Source of the DNA: Paucibacter sp. B2R-40
GTDB lineage: Bacteria > Pseudomonadota > Gammaproteobacteria > Burkholderiales > Burkholderiaceae_C
DNA: 64,000 bases
NCBI RefSeq assembly: GCF_025717555.1
Contig: NZ_JAJIRP010000006.1
Location: 186,243 to 250,242, forward strand
Direction of reading: 5' to 3'
A program made the translations under genes and the position numbers. This document shows, piece after piece, positions 17,250 through 27,560 of the stretch. Numbering within the stretch: the first letter of the stretch is position 1; each line of letters starts with the position of its first letter. Below the pieces are notes generated by a model. The model made no database searches. It saw only the letters and a list, made by a program, of their open reading frames with translations, and was not told where the DNA came from.

Positions 17250-19856
17250 TCAGTGCACCACCCGCCCAAAGTGGAACTGCCCGTCCAGCACGTCGACCGG
17301 GATCACATCCTTGGGTCCGAACTTGCCTTCCAGAATCAGCTTGGACAGCGGATTCTCGACCCGCTGCTGGATCGCGCGCTTGAGCGGCCGCGCGCCAAAC
17401 ACCGGATCAAAACCGACCTTGGCCAACTCGGCGATCGCCTCGTCGCTCACGTCCAGCTTCATCTCCAGTTTCTCCAGCCTGGATTCGAGAATCTTCAATT
17501 GGATCTTGGCGATGGCCGCGATGTTCTTGGCATCGAGCGCATGGAAGATCACCGTCTCGTCGATGCGGTTCAAGAACTCGGGTCTGAAATGCGCCTTCAC
17601 CTCGCCCCAGACCGCTTCGCGGATCACCTCGGCAGGCTCACCGACCAGGCCCATGATCTGCTGAGATCCGAGGTTACTGGTCATCACGATCACGGTGTTC
17701 TTGAAGTCCACCGTGCGGCCCTGCCCGTCGGTCAGGCGGCCATCGTCCAAGACCTGGAGCAGCACGTTGAAGACATCCGGATGCGCCTTCTCGACTTCGT
17801 CCAGCAGCAGCACGCTATAGGGCTTGCGCCGCACCGCCTCGGTCAGATAGCCGCCTTCGTCGTAGCCCACATAGCCCGGCGGCGCGCCGATCAGGCGTGA
17901 CACCGAATGTTTTTCCATGAACTCGCTCATGTCCATGCGAATCAGGTGCTCTTCGCTGTCGAACAAAAAGCCGGCCAGCGCCTTGCACAACTCGGTCTTG
18001 CCGACGCCGGTGGGGCCGAGAAACAAGAAGGAGCCCAGCGGCCGATTCGGGTCGCTCAAGCCCGCACGCGAACGCCGAATTGCATCGGCCACCGCCGTGA
18101 TCGCCTCGTCCTGGCCGACCACGCGCTGATGCAACTTGCCTTCCATTTGTAAGAGCTTGTCGCGCTCGCCTTGCAGCAGCTTGGAGACCGGAATGCCGGT
18201 CGAGCGCGCCACTACTTCAGCGATTTCTTCGGCGCCGACCATGGTGCGCAAAAGGCTGGGCCGCGCACCTGGAGCGGCGTTCTTGCCTGACTTACCGGCT
18301 TCCTTGGCCTGCGCATCCTTGAGCTTGGTTTCCAGTTCAGGCAAGCGGCCATATTGCAGCTCGGCGACCTTGTTGAAGTCGCCTTTGCGCTTCCATTCCT
18401 CGATCTGCTGGCGGATCTGGTCGATCTCTTCCTTCACATGGGCCGAGCCCTGCGCCTGCGCCTTCTCGGCCAGCCAGATTTCTTCCAGATCGTTGTACTC
18501 GCGCTGCAGCTTGAGCAGCTCGACCTCGATCAGATCAAAGCGCTTGATCGAGCCTTCGTCCTTCTCGCGCCGCACCGCCTCGCGCTCGATCTTGAGCTGG
18601 ATCATGCGTCTATCGAGCTTGTCCATCACCTCGGGTTTGGAGTCGATCTCGATCTTGATCTTGGCCGCCGCCTCGTCGATCAGATCGATGGCCTTGTCGG
18701 GCAGGAAACGGTCGGTGATGTAGCGGTGGCTCAGCTCGGCCGCGGCAATGATGGCCGGGTCGGTGATCTCCACGCCATGGTGAACCTCATACTTTTCCTG
18801 CAAGCCGCGCAGGATCGCAATCGTCGCCTCGACGCTGGGCTCGTCGACCAGCACCTTCTGGAAGCGCCGCTCCAGCGCCGCGTCTTTCTCCACGTATTTG
18901 CGGTATTCGTCCAGCGTGGTCGCACCGATGCAATGCAGCTCGCCGCGCGCCAAAGCAGGCTTGAGCATATTGCCGGCATCGATCGCGCCCTCGGCCTTGC
19001 CCGCGCCGACCATGGTGTGGATTTCGTCGATGAACAGGATCGTCTGGCCTTCGTCTTGCGCCACTTCTTTCAAGACCGACTTCAGACGTTCCTCGAAATC
19101 TCCACGGTATTTGGCACCGGCCAATAGCAGGGCCATGTCCAGCACCAGGATGCGCTTGTTTTTGAGCGAATCGGGCACCTCGCCGTTGACGATGCGCTGC
19201 GCCAGACCTTCGACGATGGCGGTCTTGCCCACACCGGGCTCGCCGATCAAGACCGGGTTGTTCTTGGTGCGGCGCTGCAGCACCTGGATCGAGCGGCGAA
19301 TCTCGTCATCGCGCCCGATCACAGGGTCGAGCTTGCCGGCGCGTGCGCGCTCGGTCAGATCCAGCGTGTATTTCTTCAAGGCCTCGCGGTTGCCTTCAGA
19401 CTCCTGGCTGTCGACTTTTTGGCCACCGCGCACCGCCTCGATCGCAGTTTCGAGCGCCTTGCGGTTCAGGCCATGGCCACGCGCGATGCCGGCCAGATCG
19501 GTCTTGGCGTCGCTGAGCGCCAGCAGGAACATCTCGCTGGCGATGAAATGGTCGCCGCGCTTGGAGGCCTCTTTCTCGGCCGCTTGCAGCAGTTGCACCA
19601 AGTCGCGCCCGGCACCCACTTGCTGGCCCTCGCCTTGCACCTGCGGCAAGCCGCTGACGATCGCATCAAGCGCCGTCTTCAGCGCAGCGGTCTTGACGCC
19701 ACCGCGCTCCAACAAAGCCTTAGGACCATCTTCTTGGGCGAGCATCGCCACCAAGAGGTGGGCCGGCTCGATATAGGGGTTGCTGCGGTTGATGGCCGAA
19801 CTCTGCGCCTCGGCCAGGGCTTCTTGAAAACGCGTGGTGAATTTATCGGGGCGCAT
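17250..19856 (-). CDS. clpB: ATP-dependent disaggregase ClpB
   Basis: This 868-residue AAA+ chaperone acts with DnaK/DnaJ to pull apart aggregated proteins after heat stress. Both ATPase domains are complete: Walker [19 protein letters not shown] and [15 protein letters not shown], Walker [19 protein letters not shown] and [16 protein letters not shown]. The N-terminal Clp repeat domain ([18 protein letters not shown]) and the coiled-coil middle domain between the ATPases are present, so it is ClpB rather than ClpA or ClpC. GGAGG lies 9 bases before the ATG. A sigma-32 promoter sits upstream. Confidence 0.98.
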   Translation of the reverse strand: MRPDKFTTRFQEALAEAQSSAINRSNPYIEPAHLLVAMLAQEDGPKALLERGGVKTAALKTALDAIVSGLPQVQGEGQQVGAGRDLVQLLQAAEKEASKRGDHFIASEMFLLALSDAKTDLAGIARGHGLNRKALETAIEAVRGGQKVDSQESEGNREALKKYTLDLTERARAGKLDPVIGRDDEIRRSIQVLQRRTKNNPVLIGEPGVGKTAIVEGLAQRIVNGEVPDSLKNKRILVLDMALLLAGAKYRGDFEERLKSVLKEVAQDEGQTILFIDEIHTMVGAGKAEGAIDAGNMLKPALARGELHCIGATTLDEYRKYVEKDAALERRFQKVLVDEPSVEATIAILRGLQEKYEVHHGVEITDPAIIAAAELSHRYITDRFLPDKAIDLIDEAAAKIKIEIDSKPEVMDKLDRRMIQLKIEREAVRREKDEGSIKRFDLIEVELLKLQREYNDLEEIWLAEKAQAQGSAHVKEEIDQIRQQIEEWKRKGDFNKVAELQYGRLPELETKLKDAQAKEAGKSGKNAAPGARPSLLRTMVGAEEIAEVVARSTGIPVSKLLQGERDKLLQMEGKLHQRVVGQDEAITAVADAIRRSRAGLSDPNRPLGSFLFLGPTGVGKTELCKALAGFLFDSEEHLIRMDMSEFMEKHSVSRLIGAPPGYVGYDEGGYLTEAVRRKPYSVLLLDEVEKAHPDVFNVLLQVLDDGRLTDGQGRTVDFKNTVIVMTSNLGSQQIMGLVGEPAEVIREAVWGEVKAHFRPEFLNRIDETVIFHALDAKNIAAIAKIQLKILESRLEKLEMKLDVSDEAIAELAKVGFDPVFGARPLKRAIQQRVENPLSKLILEGKFGPKDVIPVDVLDGQFHFGRVVH

Positions 19857-19887
19857 GAATCATTCCTCCGGTTAGAGCTAGACGAGC

Positions 19888-19916
19888 AGATGAGGTAAAG
19901 CTTGGCTGATTTCAAG
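19888..19916 (-). promoter_or_regulatory. Sigma-32 (RpoH) heat-shock promoter of clpB
   Basis: Read on the minus strand, CTTGAAA is followed after 14 bases by CCTCATCT, close to the RpoH consensus CTTGAAA-N11-16-CCCCATNT. It lies about 30-60 bases before the clpB ATG, the right place for a promoter. Heat-shock control of clpB is well established in proteobacteria, and this matches it. Confidence 0.8.
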
Positions 19917-19980
19917 ACGGGCAAAAAAACAAGGCTTGCCTTGACAATGCGAGTCAAATTTCAACCCGTGCTTCTTAACT

Positions 19981-20496
19981 ATGAGCTTGAACCTTTATGC
20001 GGCCTCGGTGCCGGTTTTTCAACGCTATCTCGGGCAATTGAGTGCAATGCTTGATTTAGCTCAAACGCGGGTTCAGGCCGGCCCAATTTCAGAAGCCGAC
20101 TTGCTCAGCGCTCGTTTGGCGCCCGATATGTTGCCGCTGCGATCCCAGGTCGAGGTGGCCGGCGGCTTTGTGCTGCGGGCCCTGGCGCCGCTCTTGGACC
20201 GCGAGTTGCCCGCGTTTGGCGACTTTTCAGCCGACTTGCGCGGGCTGCAAGCCATGATCCACGCTCACCAAGCTTGGCTGATGGACTTGACACCCGAGCA
20301 GTTCGCGGGCGCCGAAGCCAAACTCATCAGCAGCGACGCCGGCCACGCGACGATCAGGCTGCCAGCGGCCGATTTTCTATGCCAATTCGCGCTGCCTAAC
20401 TTCTTCTTTCACCTGAGCTGCGCCTACGCCATCCTGCGCCAGCAAGGCGTGGCCTTGAGCAAAGAAGACTTCGACGGGTTGCATCGCTGGCGCTAG
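19981..20496 (+). CDS. DUF1993 family protein
   Basis: A 171-residue soluble helical protein matching DUF1993 throughout: LLSARLAPDMLPLRSQVEVA near residue 42 and NFFFHLSCAYAILRQQGV near the C-terminus. The family belongs to the DinB-like four-helix group and lacks a known function. It is divergent from clpB, and its last bases overlap the end of the convergent BTAD regulator gene by 4 bp. No export signal or metal site stands out. Confidence 0.85.
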   Translation: MSLNLYAASVPVFQRYLGQLSAMLDLAQTRVQAGPISEADLLSARLAPDMLPLRSQVEVAGGFVLRALAPLLDRELPAFGDFSADLRGLQAMIHAHQAWLMDLTPEQFAGAEAKLISSDAGHATIRLPAADFLCQFALPNFFFHLSCAYAILRQQGVALSKEDFDGLHRWR

Positions 20497-23400
20497 CCTT
20501 GCCCAGCAAGCACCTGCCGGTTATGAGGATTGGATTCAAGAAAGCTGGGCAAAAAAGCCGGCGGCACGAAGGGCTTGGCTTGCTCGATCCAGTCTCTGGC
20601 CTGTGCAAGTGCCTGCTGCGCTGCGGGCTCGTACGCCTTGCTTGCAGCCAGCGCCTGCGCCGCAAGCCAGCACAACTCCACCAGCTCCAGCTCCACCGGC
20701 TTGGCCTGTTCGATCCAGCGCAAGACCTGTTCGGCCTGGCCCGCTGCCTCTTGCCCGCGCCCCAAGCGGCGCAAAGCATCCGCGCGCCAAGCGCCAAGGC
20801 TGAGCCGCACGGACAAAAGCTCGGCAGGAACAAGGGCCTGCAAGCGATCACAGCGCACAAGCGCCGCCACAGCGCTCTCGTAGCGCAGGATGTTCAGCTC
20901 CAGAATACAGCGGTCCATCAGGTCCACGGTATCGCCATCCCAGGCCGCCTGCGCTTGCAAAAGACGCGGCAGCACGTCTTGCCTGTTCAGTGCATCGAGC
21001 CTGCATTCCAGGCACAGCCGAGCGATGCGGTTGCCCACCCGCAGACCGTCGGGCAGCGCTGTCATCACTTGGCGCGCCCGCGCCCATTGACCTAGGCGCA
21101 AATAGGCTTGGGCCAGCCGGTTCTCGGCAATCACCGTCCAGACCGGTGCCTGCCCCTGCCGAAACTCCTTCAAACACCAATCCAGCAATTCAAGCGCCTC
21201 GGCAAAGCGCCCCCGCAAAAACAAACTTGAGGCCACATGCAGCAAATTGCCGGCGTTGCCCGCGCCCCCGGGCTGCCCCATTCGCTCCCAGACCGACTTG
21301 ATGCGCTCGTAGATGGGCAGGCTGGCCTCACCTTGGCCCAGCAATTGCTGGCAAACCGCAAGATTGCCCAGATGATCTGCCGCTTCGCTCAGGTCCCCCA
21401 TGCCTTCGGCCAAAGCCGCGGCCTGCGCCAGCGGCGCCAGCGCCTGCTGATAGCGCGCACAGCCATGCAGCACATAGCCGTAGGCCCCAAAAAAATCGAG
21501 TTTGAGCCGGGCCTCGGGCTGGGCCAGCACCCAATCCTTGAGGCCCTCGAACAAGCCCAAGCCCTCCTCGGCACGCTGCGCGAACACCAAGGCAATGCCC
21601 AACCACGCGACTGCCAAGGCCTCGCTCGCCCGATCGCCCAGCGAGCGCGCCAAAGCCAGCGCCTCGACGCCGATGTCAAGCCCGCCCAAACCGCTCACCA
21701 CAGCCTCGTACCGCCCACACAACAGCAAGGCCCGCAGCCGCTGGTTGTCGCCCTGAGCCTGGGTCAAGAGCGCGGCCAGCCGCCCATGCACTTTCTCGGG
21801 CGGCTCCGCCACCATGGCGGCTTGAAGCGCCAGGCACGCCACCTCAAACAACTGAGGCTGCGGGGCCTGTTGCCGCTGCAGACAGGCTTCGGCGCGCGCC
21901 ATAAAGCTCAGCTCTTCAACCCGGCGCGATGCCTGCCGCGCCTGCTGCGCAGCCGCCAGCCATTGCTCTGCGGCATAGGCCCAGGCCTGCGCTAGCTGCC
22001 AATGCATGGCCACCACGGCGGCAGCCGAGCCGCCCGCTTGCAGCACCGGCGCAATGGCCGCATGCAACAGACAGGCCAGCGCCTGCGGCACCGAAGCTGC
22101 AGCAACTTCGGCGGCCAGATCGAAGGCAAAGCCGTCCTCGCTCATGAACTGCGCCGCCTGCAACTCGGCCCAGGCGTCCACCAGATCAACCGGATGCTGG
22201 CCCAGTACCGCAGCCACCCAGTCAAGGCGAAAGCGCGGACCCAACAAGGCCGCAACCCGCAGCAGGCGTAGCGCCGGCGCACTCAAAACGGCCAGTCGCT
22301 TGGCAATCAACGCCTGCAGCGGCGGCGCCAATGTCGTTTGCCCGGCCACCGCCTGCGCCAGTTGACCCGCCGCGCCGCGCAAGATCTCCAGCATGAACAA
22401 GGGCCGCCCGCCCGTAAGACGCTGCAAGTTAGCCAGCTGCTCGCAGTCTGGGGCCATAGCCACAGGCCGACCTTCCTGCGCGCCAAGCGCCGCCATAGGC
22501 AAGTCAAGTGACAGCACGAAGGCGGCCGCGGCCACTTCCGTCAAAGGGCCCAGTGTCAGCTCGAACAGACCGTCAGGCTCTCGGGCCAGCCACTGCGCCA
22601 GCGGCGCTGGCAAATCCTCGTCATTGCGCGCCGTCAGCACACAAAGCGCAGCCGCAGGCCCCACCTGCAAGGCCGGACTGGCCAGCACCGGCAGCAAGCA
22701 CTCCAGCGAGGCCAGGTCAATCCACTGCACGTCATCCAGCAAAAGCCACTGCGTTGCAGCGCCTTGGCAGGCCTGCAGCAAGGCTGAACAGGCGCCCTGC
22801 AAGCGCTGCGGCTGCAAGGGGGCTGCAGCGGCCTCACCGAACGCGGGCAGGATGCGGGCTAGCTCCGCCAAGGCCCAGCCCGGCAAGTCGCCCGCCGCCG
22901 GGCCAAGAAGCTCCCAAAGCCCTTGCAGCCAACGCGCCAAGAATGCATAGGGCGTGGCTGCGTCCGCCGCCGAGGCCTTGATCACCAGCCCCGGCCCGGC
23001 GCTCGCGCAAAAGTCCTGCGCCAGCCGCGTCTTGCCCATGCCCGCCTCCCCGCGCACCAGCAGCAGCTGCCCGCGCTGCGCGGCGCTGGCCAAGGCCTGC
23101 CATTCGGCCTCGCGGCCGATCAGGCGCGGAGGGCGCCACAGCGCCGCCGCGAGCGCGGGTGGCAGCGCGACAGGGCGGGCCTGCGGCGCCGCAGAAACCG
23201 TCTGACGGGGCGGTGCGGAGCCTGCAGCCACACCCGCCGGCAAGGGCTGCAAAACCGGCGTCGCAGCCGGGCTGGCAGACGCGGCTTGCAGGGCCGGCGC
23301 GCTGGCCTCGCTGCGCTCTATCATCTCGGCCAGAGCCCGGGTCTCAGCCCCCGGCGTCACACCCAAGTCCTGCAGCAAACGCTGCCGGCAAGCCCGGTAA

Positions 23401-24011
23401 GCGGCCAAAGCGGCGGTGCGATCGCCGCGCCGGTAATGCAAGCGCATCAGGCGCCGATGCGCATGTTCGCTGCTGGGTTCATGGAGGGTCAGGTGTTGCG
23501 CCCAAATCAAGGCCTGCGCCAAATGGCCTTGCGCCTCCAGCGCCTCGGCCTGCTGCGCCGCCCAGCTACGCCGCTGCTTCAGCCACTGCTGCTGCATTTG
23601 CTCCACACGCTCGGCCAGCGGCTCGCAGTCCAGGTAGTTCAATCCGCCCAGCGGCACCGCCTCTTCGCTCAATAACTGCGGCTCGGCGCCTACATCAAGG
23701 TCATGACGCAGCCCGGGCCGCAGCGCCAGCATCTCGCCCTCGGCAAACACATCCGCAGCCAAGCGGCGCTTGAAGCGAAACAAGCGCTGGCGCAAATTGG
23801 TCAAAGCCATGCGCTCGCTCACATCGGGCCACAGCGCTTGGGCCATCTGCTTGCGGGAGGCCGCGCCGCTCAGCGCCAAGAACACCAACAGGGCCGCGTC
23901 CCGCCGCTCCAATAAATGGTCCGGCAAGCCCGGCCTCAACACCCTCGGCCGGCCCAACAGCCGCAAGTCCAAGCGATCCAGTGCAACAGCATGAGCTGTA
24001 AGAGCCGTCAT
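20493..24011 (-). CDS. Large BTAD-domain/AAA-ATPase transcriptional activator with TPR-like C-terminus
   Basis: A 1172-residue signal-integrating regulator. The first ~100 residues form an OmpR-like winged helix of the SARP/BTAD kind (LRLLGRPRVLRP, then LWPDVSERMALTNLRQRLFR), followed by a BTAD helical domain to about residue 235 ending PGAETRALAEMIERSE. A proline/alanine linker leads to an ATPase with Walker A GEAGMGKT at 321-328 and Walker B-like WLLLDDVQWIDLASLE. The remaining ~550 residues are alanine/leucine-rich helical repeats of the MalT/TPR type. It lies directly upstream and divergent from the first PEP-CTERM gene, so it may control that island; this is inference. Confidence 0.85.
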   Translation of the reverse strand: MTALTAHAVALDRLDLRLLGRPRVLRPGLPDHLLERRDAALLVFLALSGAASRKQMAQALWPDVSERMALTNLRQRLFRFKRRLAADVFAEGEMLALRPGLRHDLDVGAEPQLLSEEAVPLGGLNYLDCEPLAERVEQMQQQWLKQRRSWAAQQAEALEAQGHLAQALIWAQHLTLHEPSSEHAHRRLMRLHYRRGDRTAALAAYRACRQRLLQDLGVTPGAETRALAEMIERSEASAPALQAASASPAATPVLQPLPAGVAAGSAPPRQTVSAAPQARPVALPPALAAALWRPPRLIGREAEWQALASAAQRGQLLLVRGEAGMGKTRLAQDFCASAGPGLVIKASAADAATPYAFLARWLQGLWELLGPAAGDLPGWALAELARILPAFGEAAAAPLQPQRLQGACSALLQACQGAATQWLLLDDVQWIDLASLECLLPVLASPALQVGPAAALCVLTARNDEDLPAPLAQWLAREPDGLFELTLGPLTEVAAAAFVLSLDLPMAALGAQEGRPVAMAPDCEQLANLQRLTGGRPLFMLEILRGAAGQLAQAVAGQTTLAPPLQALIAKRLAVLSAPALRLLRVAALLGPRFRLDWVAAVLGQHPVDLVDAWAELQAAQFMSEDGFAFDLAAEVAAASVPQALACLLHAAIAPVLQAGGSAAAVVAMHWQLAQAWAYAAEQWLAAAQQARQASRRVEELSFMARAEACLQRQQAPQPQLFEVACLALQAAMVAEPPEKVHGRLAALLTQAQGDNQRLRALLLCGRYEAVVSGLGGLDIGVEALALARSLGDRASEALAVAWLGIALVFAQRAEEGLGLFEGLKDWVLAQPEARLKLDFFGAYGYVLHGCARYQQALAPLAQAAALAEGMGDLSEAADHLGNLAVCQQLLGQGEASLPIYERIKSVWERMGQPGGAGNAGNLLHVASSLFLRGRFAEALELLDWCLKEFRQGQAPVWTVIAENRLAQAYLRLGQWARARQVMTALPDGLRVGNRIARLCLECRLDALNRQDVLPRLLQAQAAWDGDTVDLMDRCILELNILRYESAVAALVRCDRLQALVPAELLSVRLSLGAWRADALRRLGRGQEAAGQAEQVLRWIEQAKPVELELVELCWLAAQALAASKAYEPAAQQALAQARDWIEQAKPFVPPAFLPSFLESNPHNRQVLAGQG

Positions 24012-24260
24012 CAGCCAAACCTCTGCAACAAAGTCGTCACAAACGAAGCGCCATCGTCGCTGACACCCCCCTGTTTGAAGGTTAGCACAGGCTCTTTACA
24101 CGAACAGTGCGCAGCAGTAACGCGTCAGTAACGCGGGTCGGGAGATGCTGCGTTCAAGCCAACAAGCCGCGCAACTTGGATGCTGCCAGCGTCGGCAAAT
24201 TGCGCCGAATCATTCGACTTACACAGATCCCCGCCTCAGGCTCAATTCAGGGAGAGAACC

Positions 24261-25259
24261 ATGATTTTCAATGCGAAAGCGCAAATCCTCGTCGGCTTGA
24301 CATTCTGCGGCGCGAACTGTCTCGCCGCCGGTGCAATGTCTGCAAGCAGTGTTTCCTACATCTATGGCGCGCCGCCAACGACTGCGCTCTACCAGACAAA
24401 TACAACAGGCGCGACCACAGAGTCGTCAATATCTGCCAACACCAGCTACAACGGTGTGGAGAGTGCTTATGCCCAGGCCTCACTGCGAACAGCTTCACTC
24501 AAGGCCCGCTCCGGCGGCACCGCTGATCAAATCAACAGCCGGGCCTCCGCCCAGTTTGGCGACTCTTTTGGTGCCGTAGACAGTGCCACCGGTCAGGCCC
24601 ACAACTGGCAAGCAAATGAAAAAGTCAGCTTCAACTTCGCCATTACCGGCGCAGTTCAACAATCGCTGAGCTCGGAGCAGATGTCGGCCTTGGATTCCCA
24701 GTTTTCGTCAATGAATCACTTTGGGATCAGCGTCTATCGCCCGGGATACTTCAGTCGCGCGGCGCGCATGGAAGAACTGTGGGCCTTGCCCTATACCGAT
24801 GCGGTTGCACTGGAACTGTCGGTCTTGAATGCGGAGATCGACTCGCTCAGGATTGCTTCAACCCACGCTTGGCTTGGGCGGGTGTACACGCCTTGGTTCG
24901 ATGGCTCGCAGGCGCCCTATATCAATATCGACGCCCAGAACCCGACCGTCGTTTCACTGGATTTTGCGCCGGGTGGCAGCTTCGAGTGGACGGCCTATCT
25001 GGAGGTCATGACCCGGTTCCAGCCGAGCACGCCGCTGGCCGAGCGTCCAACATTCGTTGCTGACTTTTCACACTCGATCGGGGTCAGTTTCACCGGGATT
25101 GATGGAACGGTCACCACATCCACTTCTGGCTACTTCCCCGACACCATTGCCGTCGCTGCAATTCCGGAGCCCAGCACTTGGGCGCTGATGCTGGGCGGTA
25201 TGGGCCTGCTGAGCTGGCTGCGCAAGCAAAGCCCTAGCAAGCGCACAGAGCTGGCTTGA
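24261..25259 (+). CDS. PEP-CTERM sorting domain protein
   Basis: A 332-residue exported protein with signal peptide MIFNAKAQILVGLTFCGANC and the C-terminal sorting tail IPEPSTWALMLGGMGLLSWL followed by basic residues. ATG 24261 has GGGAG six to ten bases upstream; an earlier in-frame ATG (24180) would spoil the signal peptide. The body has no recognised enzyme domain and is rich in Ser, Ala and aromatic beta-type sequence. PEP-CTERM tails are cut and processed by an exosortase in the inner membrane; no exosortase gene lies in this window. It is followed after 53 bp by another PEP-CTERM gene. Confidence 0.9.
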   Translation: MIFNAKAQILVGLTFCGANCLAAGAMSASSVSYIYGAPPTTALYQTNTTGATTESSISANTSYNGVESAYAQASLRTASLKARSGGTADQINSRASAQFGDSFGAVDSATGQAHNWQANEKVSFNFAITGAVQQSLSSEQMSALDSQFSSMNHFGISVYRPGYFSRAARMEELWALPYTDAVALELSVLNAEIDSLRIASTHAWLGRVYTPWFDGSQAPYINIDAQNPTVVSLDFAPGGSFEWTAYLEVMTRFQPSTPLAERPTFVADFSHSIGVSFTGIDGTVTTSTSGYFPDTIAVAAIPEPSTWALMLGGMGLLSWLRKQSPSKRTELA

Positions 25260-25312
25260 CCCCCGAAAAAGTAAAGACCAGACCGCTGTCATCACCCGTT
25301 AGGAATATCGAC

Positions 25313-27265
25313 ATGAAAAATATTGATCGCAAGTTTGCACCAGCATCACCGAAACGCCGGCACCTGCGTTCGGCACTCAGACTCAGCTGCGTTGCCCTCG
25401 CGCTGGCAGCACTGCAAACGCCTGCCAGTGCAGTGGACTATCTCTGGAAAGGCAATTGGGGCAATTGGGAAGACGCCAATCAATGGACGCTGCTCGGCGT
25501 TCCGGGCGCGGCTGACGCTGTGGAGTTGGCCGGCGGCGCGAGTTGGCTGTCCACCACACGCGCGGTCAGCAGCCTGCGAATGAGCGGAGGGCAGCTCTGG
25601 GGTGATGGCTCTTTGACAAGCGGCAGCCTCGACTTTCGATCCGGGATTCTTGGCGGAGGCGGGCTCGCCGACACTTACCCGACCGGATTTACCACCATCA
25701 CCGGCGCCGCTGTGTTTGACGGCTCCCGCAGCCAAGAGGTAGCCAACCACCACACCCTGAGCTTGCAAGGCAAGAGCACTTGGACGGCCGGCACGGGCTC
25801 GATCGGTGGCACCCCGTATGGTGGCTCCATCATCAACAACGCCAGCTTCACCGACCTCGGCACCGGCTCCAACGCGACCAATTCGAACAAGAGCCTGCGT
25901 GCTGCCAGCGAGTTTGGTGGCGGGGTCTTCATCAACAAGGGCAGCTTTGTGCGCGATGGCCTCGGCGTGACCCGAGCCTATGGCTTCGAGAACGCAGGCA
26001 ATGTGCAAATTCAAAACGGTACGTTCCAAATGCGGGACACGGGCAGCTCAGCAGGCCAGATCCAAGTCAGCAAGGGCACCGAGCTGTCTTTTTACGAAAG
26101 CACAGCGACGGTCAGCGGCAGCATCAACAATCAAGGCCTGGTGAGTTTCGACAGGAGCAACGTCGCCCTGACAAACACGGCCACATTGAATGGAGATGTG
26201 AGCGTCCTGGGCGGCTTGGTCCGAAACGACAGCACCAACACGCTCAACACCTTGGTTCTGTCCGGCGGACAAATTGCGGGTACCGGCCACCTCACGGTGA
26301 AGAGCCTTGAATTCAAGGCCGGAATTCTGGGAGGAGGCGGGCTCAGCGACTCTTACCCGACCGGATTCACCACCGTGACCGGCGCCGCTTTTTTCGATGG
26401 TTCCAAGGGTCAAAATGTGGGCGCCAAGCACACGCTGACTTTGCAAGGCAACAGCACTTGGACGGCCGGCACCGGCACGATCGGTGGCACCCCGCATGGG
26501 GGCTCCATCATCAACAGCGCCAGCTTCACCGACCTCGGCACCGGCTCCAACGCGAGCGATTCCGACAAGAGCCTGCGTGCTTCCAGCGTGTTTGGTGGCG
26601 GTGTCTTCATCAACAAGGGAAGCTATGTGCGCAATGGCCTCGGCGTGACCCGGGCCTTTGGTTTCGAAAACGCGGGTGTGCTCCGAATCGAAGCCGGCAC
26701 ATTTGCTGACGAAGAGGGTTTCAGCAACAAAGGGACGGTTCAAATCGCTGATAAAGGCACGCTCAGAACTTCATTCACGAATGCAGGCCTTGTTCAAGGA
26801 ACTGGACGGGTTGATACGGGTTCAGTCAACAATGCACTCGTCAACAATGGCACGATTGACCCAGGAATCGACGGCGCCTTAGGCACGCTGACCATCTCCG
26901 GCGACCTCACGCTTGCAGCCAATGGTGTGCTGCACATCGACCTCGCCAGCGCCGGCCAGTCGGACCAGTTGGTCGTCACCGATGATGCGCTCTGGGCCGG
27001 CGAGTTGTCGATCTGGGCAACACCCGGAACCGAGCTGCATCTTGGGGATGTCTACACCATCGCCAGCTACGGCAAACGCCAAGCCAACTCCAGCTTCCAA
27101 AACATCAGCTGGCACGGGCTGAGCGCCGACCAGTTCTCAGTGGACTACACCAGCAACAACATCACGCTGCGCGTCACGGCAGTGCCCGAGCCGGCCTCTA
27201 TCGCCCTGCTGCTGGCCGGCCTGGGCTGGGTCGGATGGGTCAGCCGTAGAAAACTCAATGCCTGA
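25313..27265 (+). CDS. PEP-CTERM protein with large internal duplication (autotransporter-like repeats)
   Basis: A 650-residue secreted protein. The start at 25313 has AGGA 8 bases upstream; a basic N-region and hydrophobic core (LSCVALALAALQTPASA) form a signal peptide. The body is Gly/Ser/Asn-rich beta-helix-like sequence typical of surface adhesins and autotransporter passengers. Two ~120-residue copies starting ILGGGGL with period 226 residues share motifs such as TWTAGTG and GGVFINKGS. The C-terminal segment (GDLTLAANGVLHIDL) resembles the autotransporter-associated repeat, then VPEPASIALLLAGLGWVGWV and RRK form the PEP-CTERM tail. It probably forms a filamentous surface or matrix protein. 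Confidence 0.9.
   Translation: MKNIDRKFAPASPKRRHLRSALRLSCVALALAALQTPASAVDYLWKGNWGNWEDANQWTLLGVPGAADAVELAGGASWLSTTRAVSSLRMSGGQLWGDGSLTSGSLDFRSGILGGGGLADTYPTGFTTITGAAVFDGSRSQEVANHHTLSLQGKSTWTAGTGSIGGTPYGGSIINNASFTDLGTGSNATNSNKSLRAASEFGGGVFINKGSFVRDGLGVTRAYGFENAGNVQIQNGTFQMRDTGSSAGQIQVSKGTELSFYESTATVSGSINNQGLVSFDRSNVALTNTATLNGDVSVLGGLVRNDSTNTLNTLVLSGGQIAGTGHLTVKSLEFKAGILGGGGLSDSYPTGFTTVTGAAFFDGSKGQNVGAKHTLTLQGNSTWTAGTGTIGGTPHGGSIINSASFTDLGTGSNASDSDKSLRASSVFGGGVFINKGSYVRNGLGVTRAFGFENAGVLRIEAGTFADEEGFSNKGTVQIADKGTLRTSFTNAGLVQGTGRVDTGSVNNALVNNGTIDPGIDGALGTLTISGDLTLAANGVLHIDLASAGQSDQLVVTDDALWAGELSIWATPGTELHLGDVYTIASYGKRQANSSFQNISWHGLSADQFSVDYTSNNITLRVTAVPEPASIALLLAGLGWVGWVSRRKLNA
25640..25999. repeat. 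Internal coding duplication, copy A
   Basis: This ~360 bp block recurs 678 bp downstream in the same frame with no insertions or deletions that I can find, and with roughly 85-90% identity by eye. Conserved parts include ATCGGTGGCACCCCG and AGCTTCACCGACCTCGGCAC. Confidence 0.85.
26318..26677. repeat. Internal coding duplication, copy B
   Basis: Second copy of the block at 25640-25999. Differences are mostly single substitutions, many of them silent or conservative, suggesting a duplication that has been kept under protein-level selection. Confidence 0.85.
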
Positions 27266-27330
27266 TTTCAATGCCTGAGACCGAGCGCTGACAAGCCGCT
27301 CAAACGGGCTTGTCGAACAATGATCGTTGC

Positions 27331-27354
27331 GGGGCCTGGAGCAATCCAGGCCCC
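27331..27354. terminator. Hairpin after the PEP-CTERM pair, possible terminator
   Basis: GGGGCCTGGA and TCCAGGCCCC form a perfect 10-bp stem around GCAA, 66 bases after the stop of the repeat protein. There is no T-run after it, so intrinsic termination is plausible but not assured. Confidence 0.5.
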
Positions 27355-27560
27355 TCCACATTGAGCATGGCGTCGACTGAGTCAGTTCGACACAGCTCCG
27401 CAAAAACCCCATCAGTAGTTTCCATATTTATCAAATATATTTATAGTATTCATACAAAAAACATTCTCTAATGCGGCACGGATGAGCTGGCATACCGCCA
27501 AGTCCATGACTTCGTGAACTGCTCCACCCCAGCCCACGAAAAGCCCCGCAGGAGAATTGA

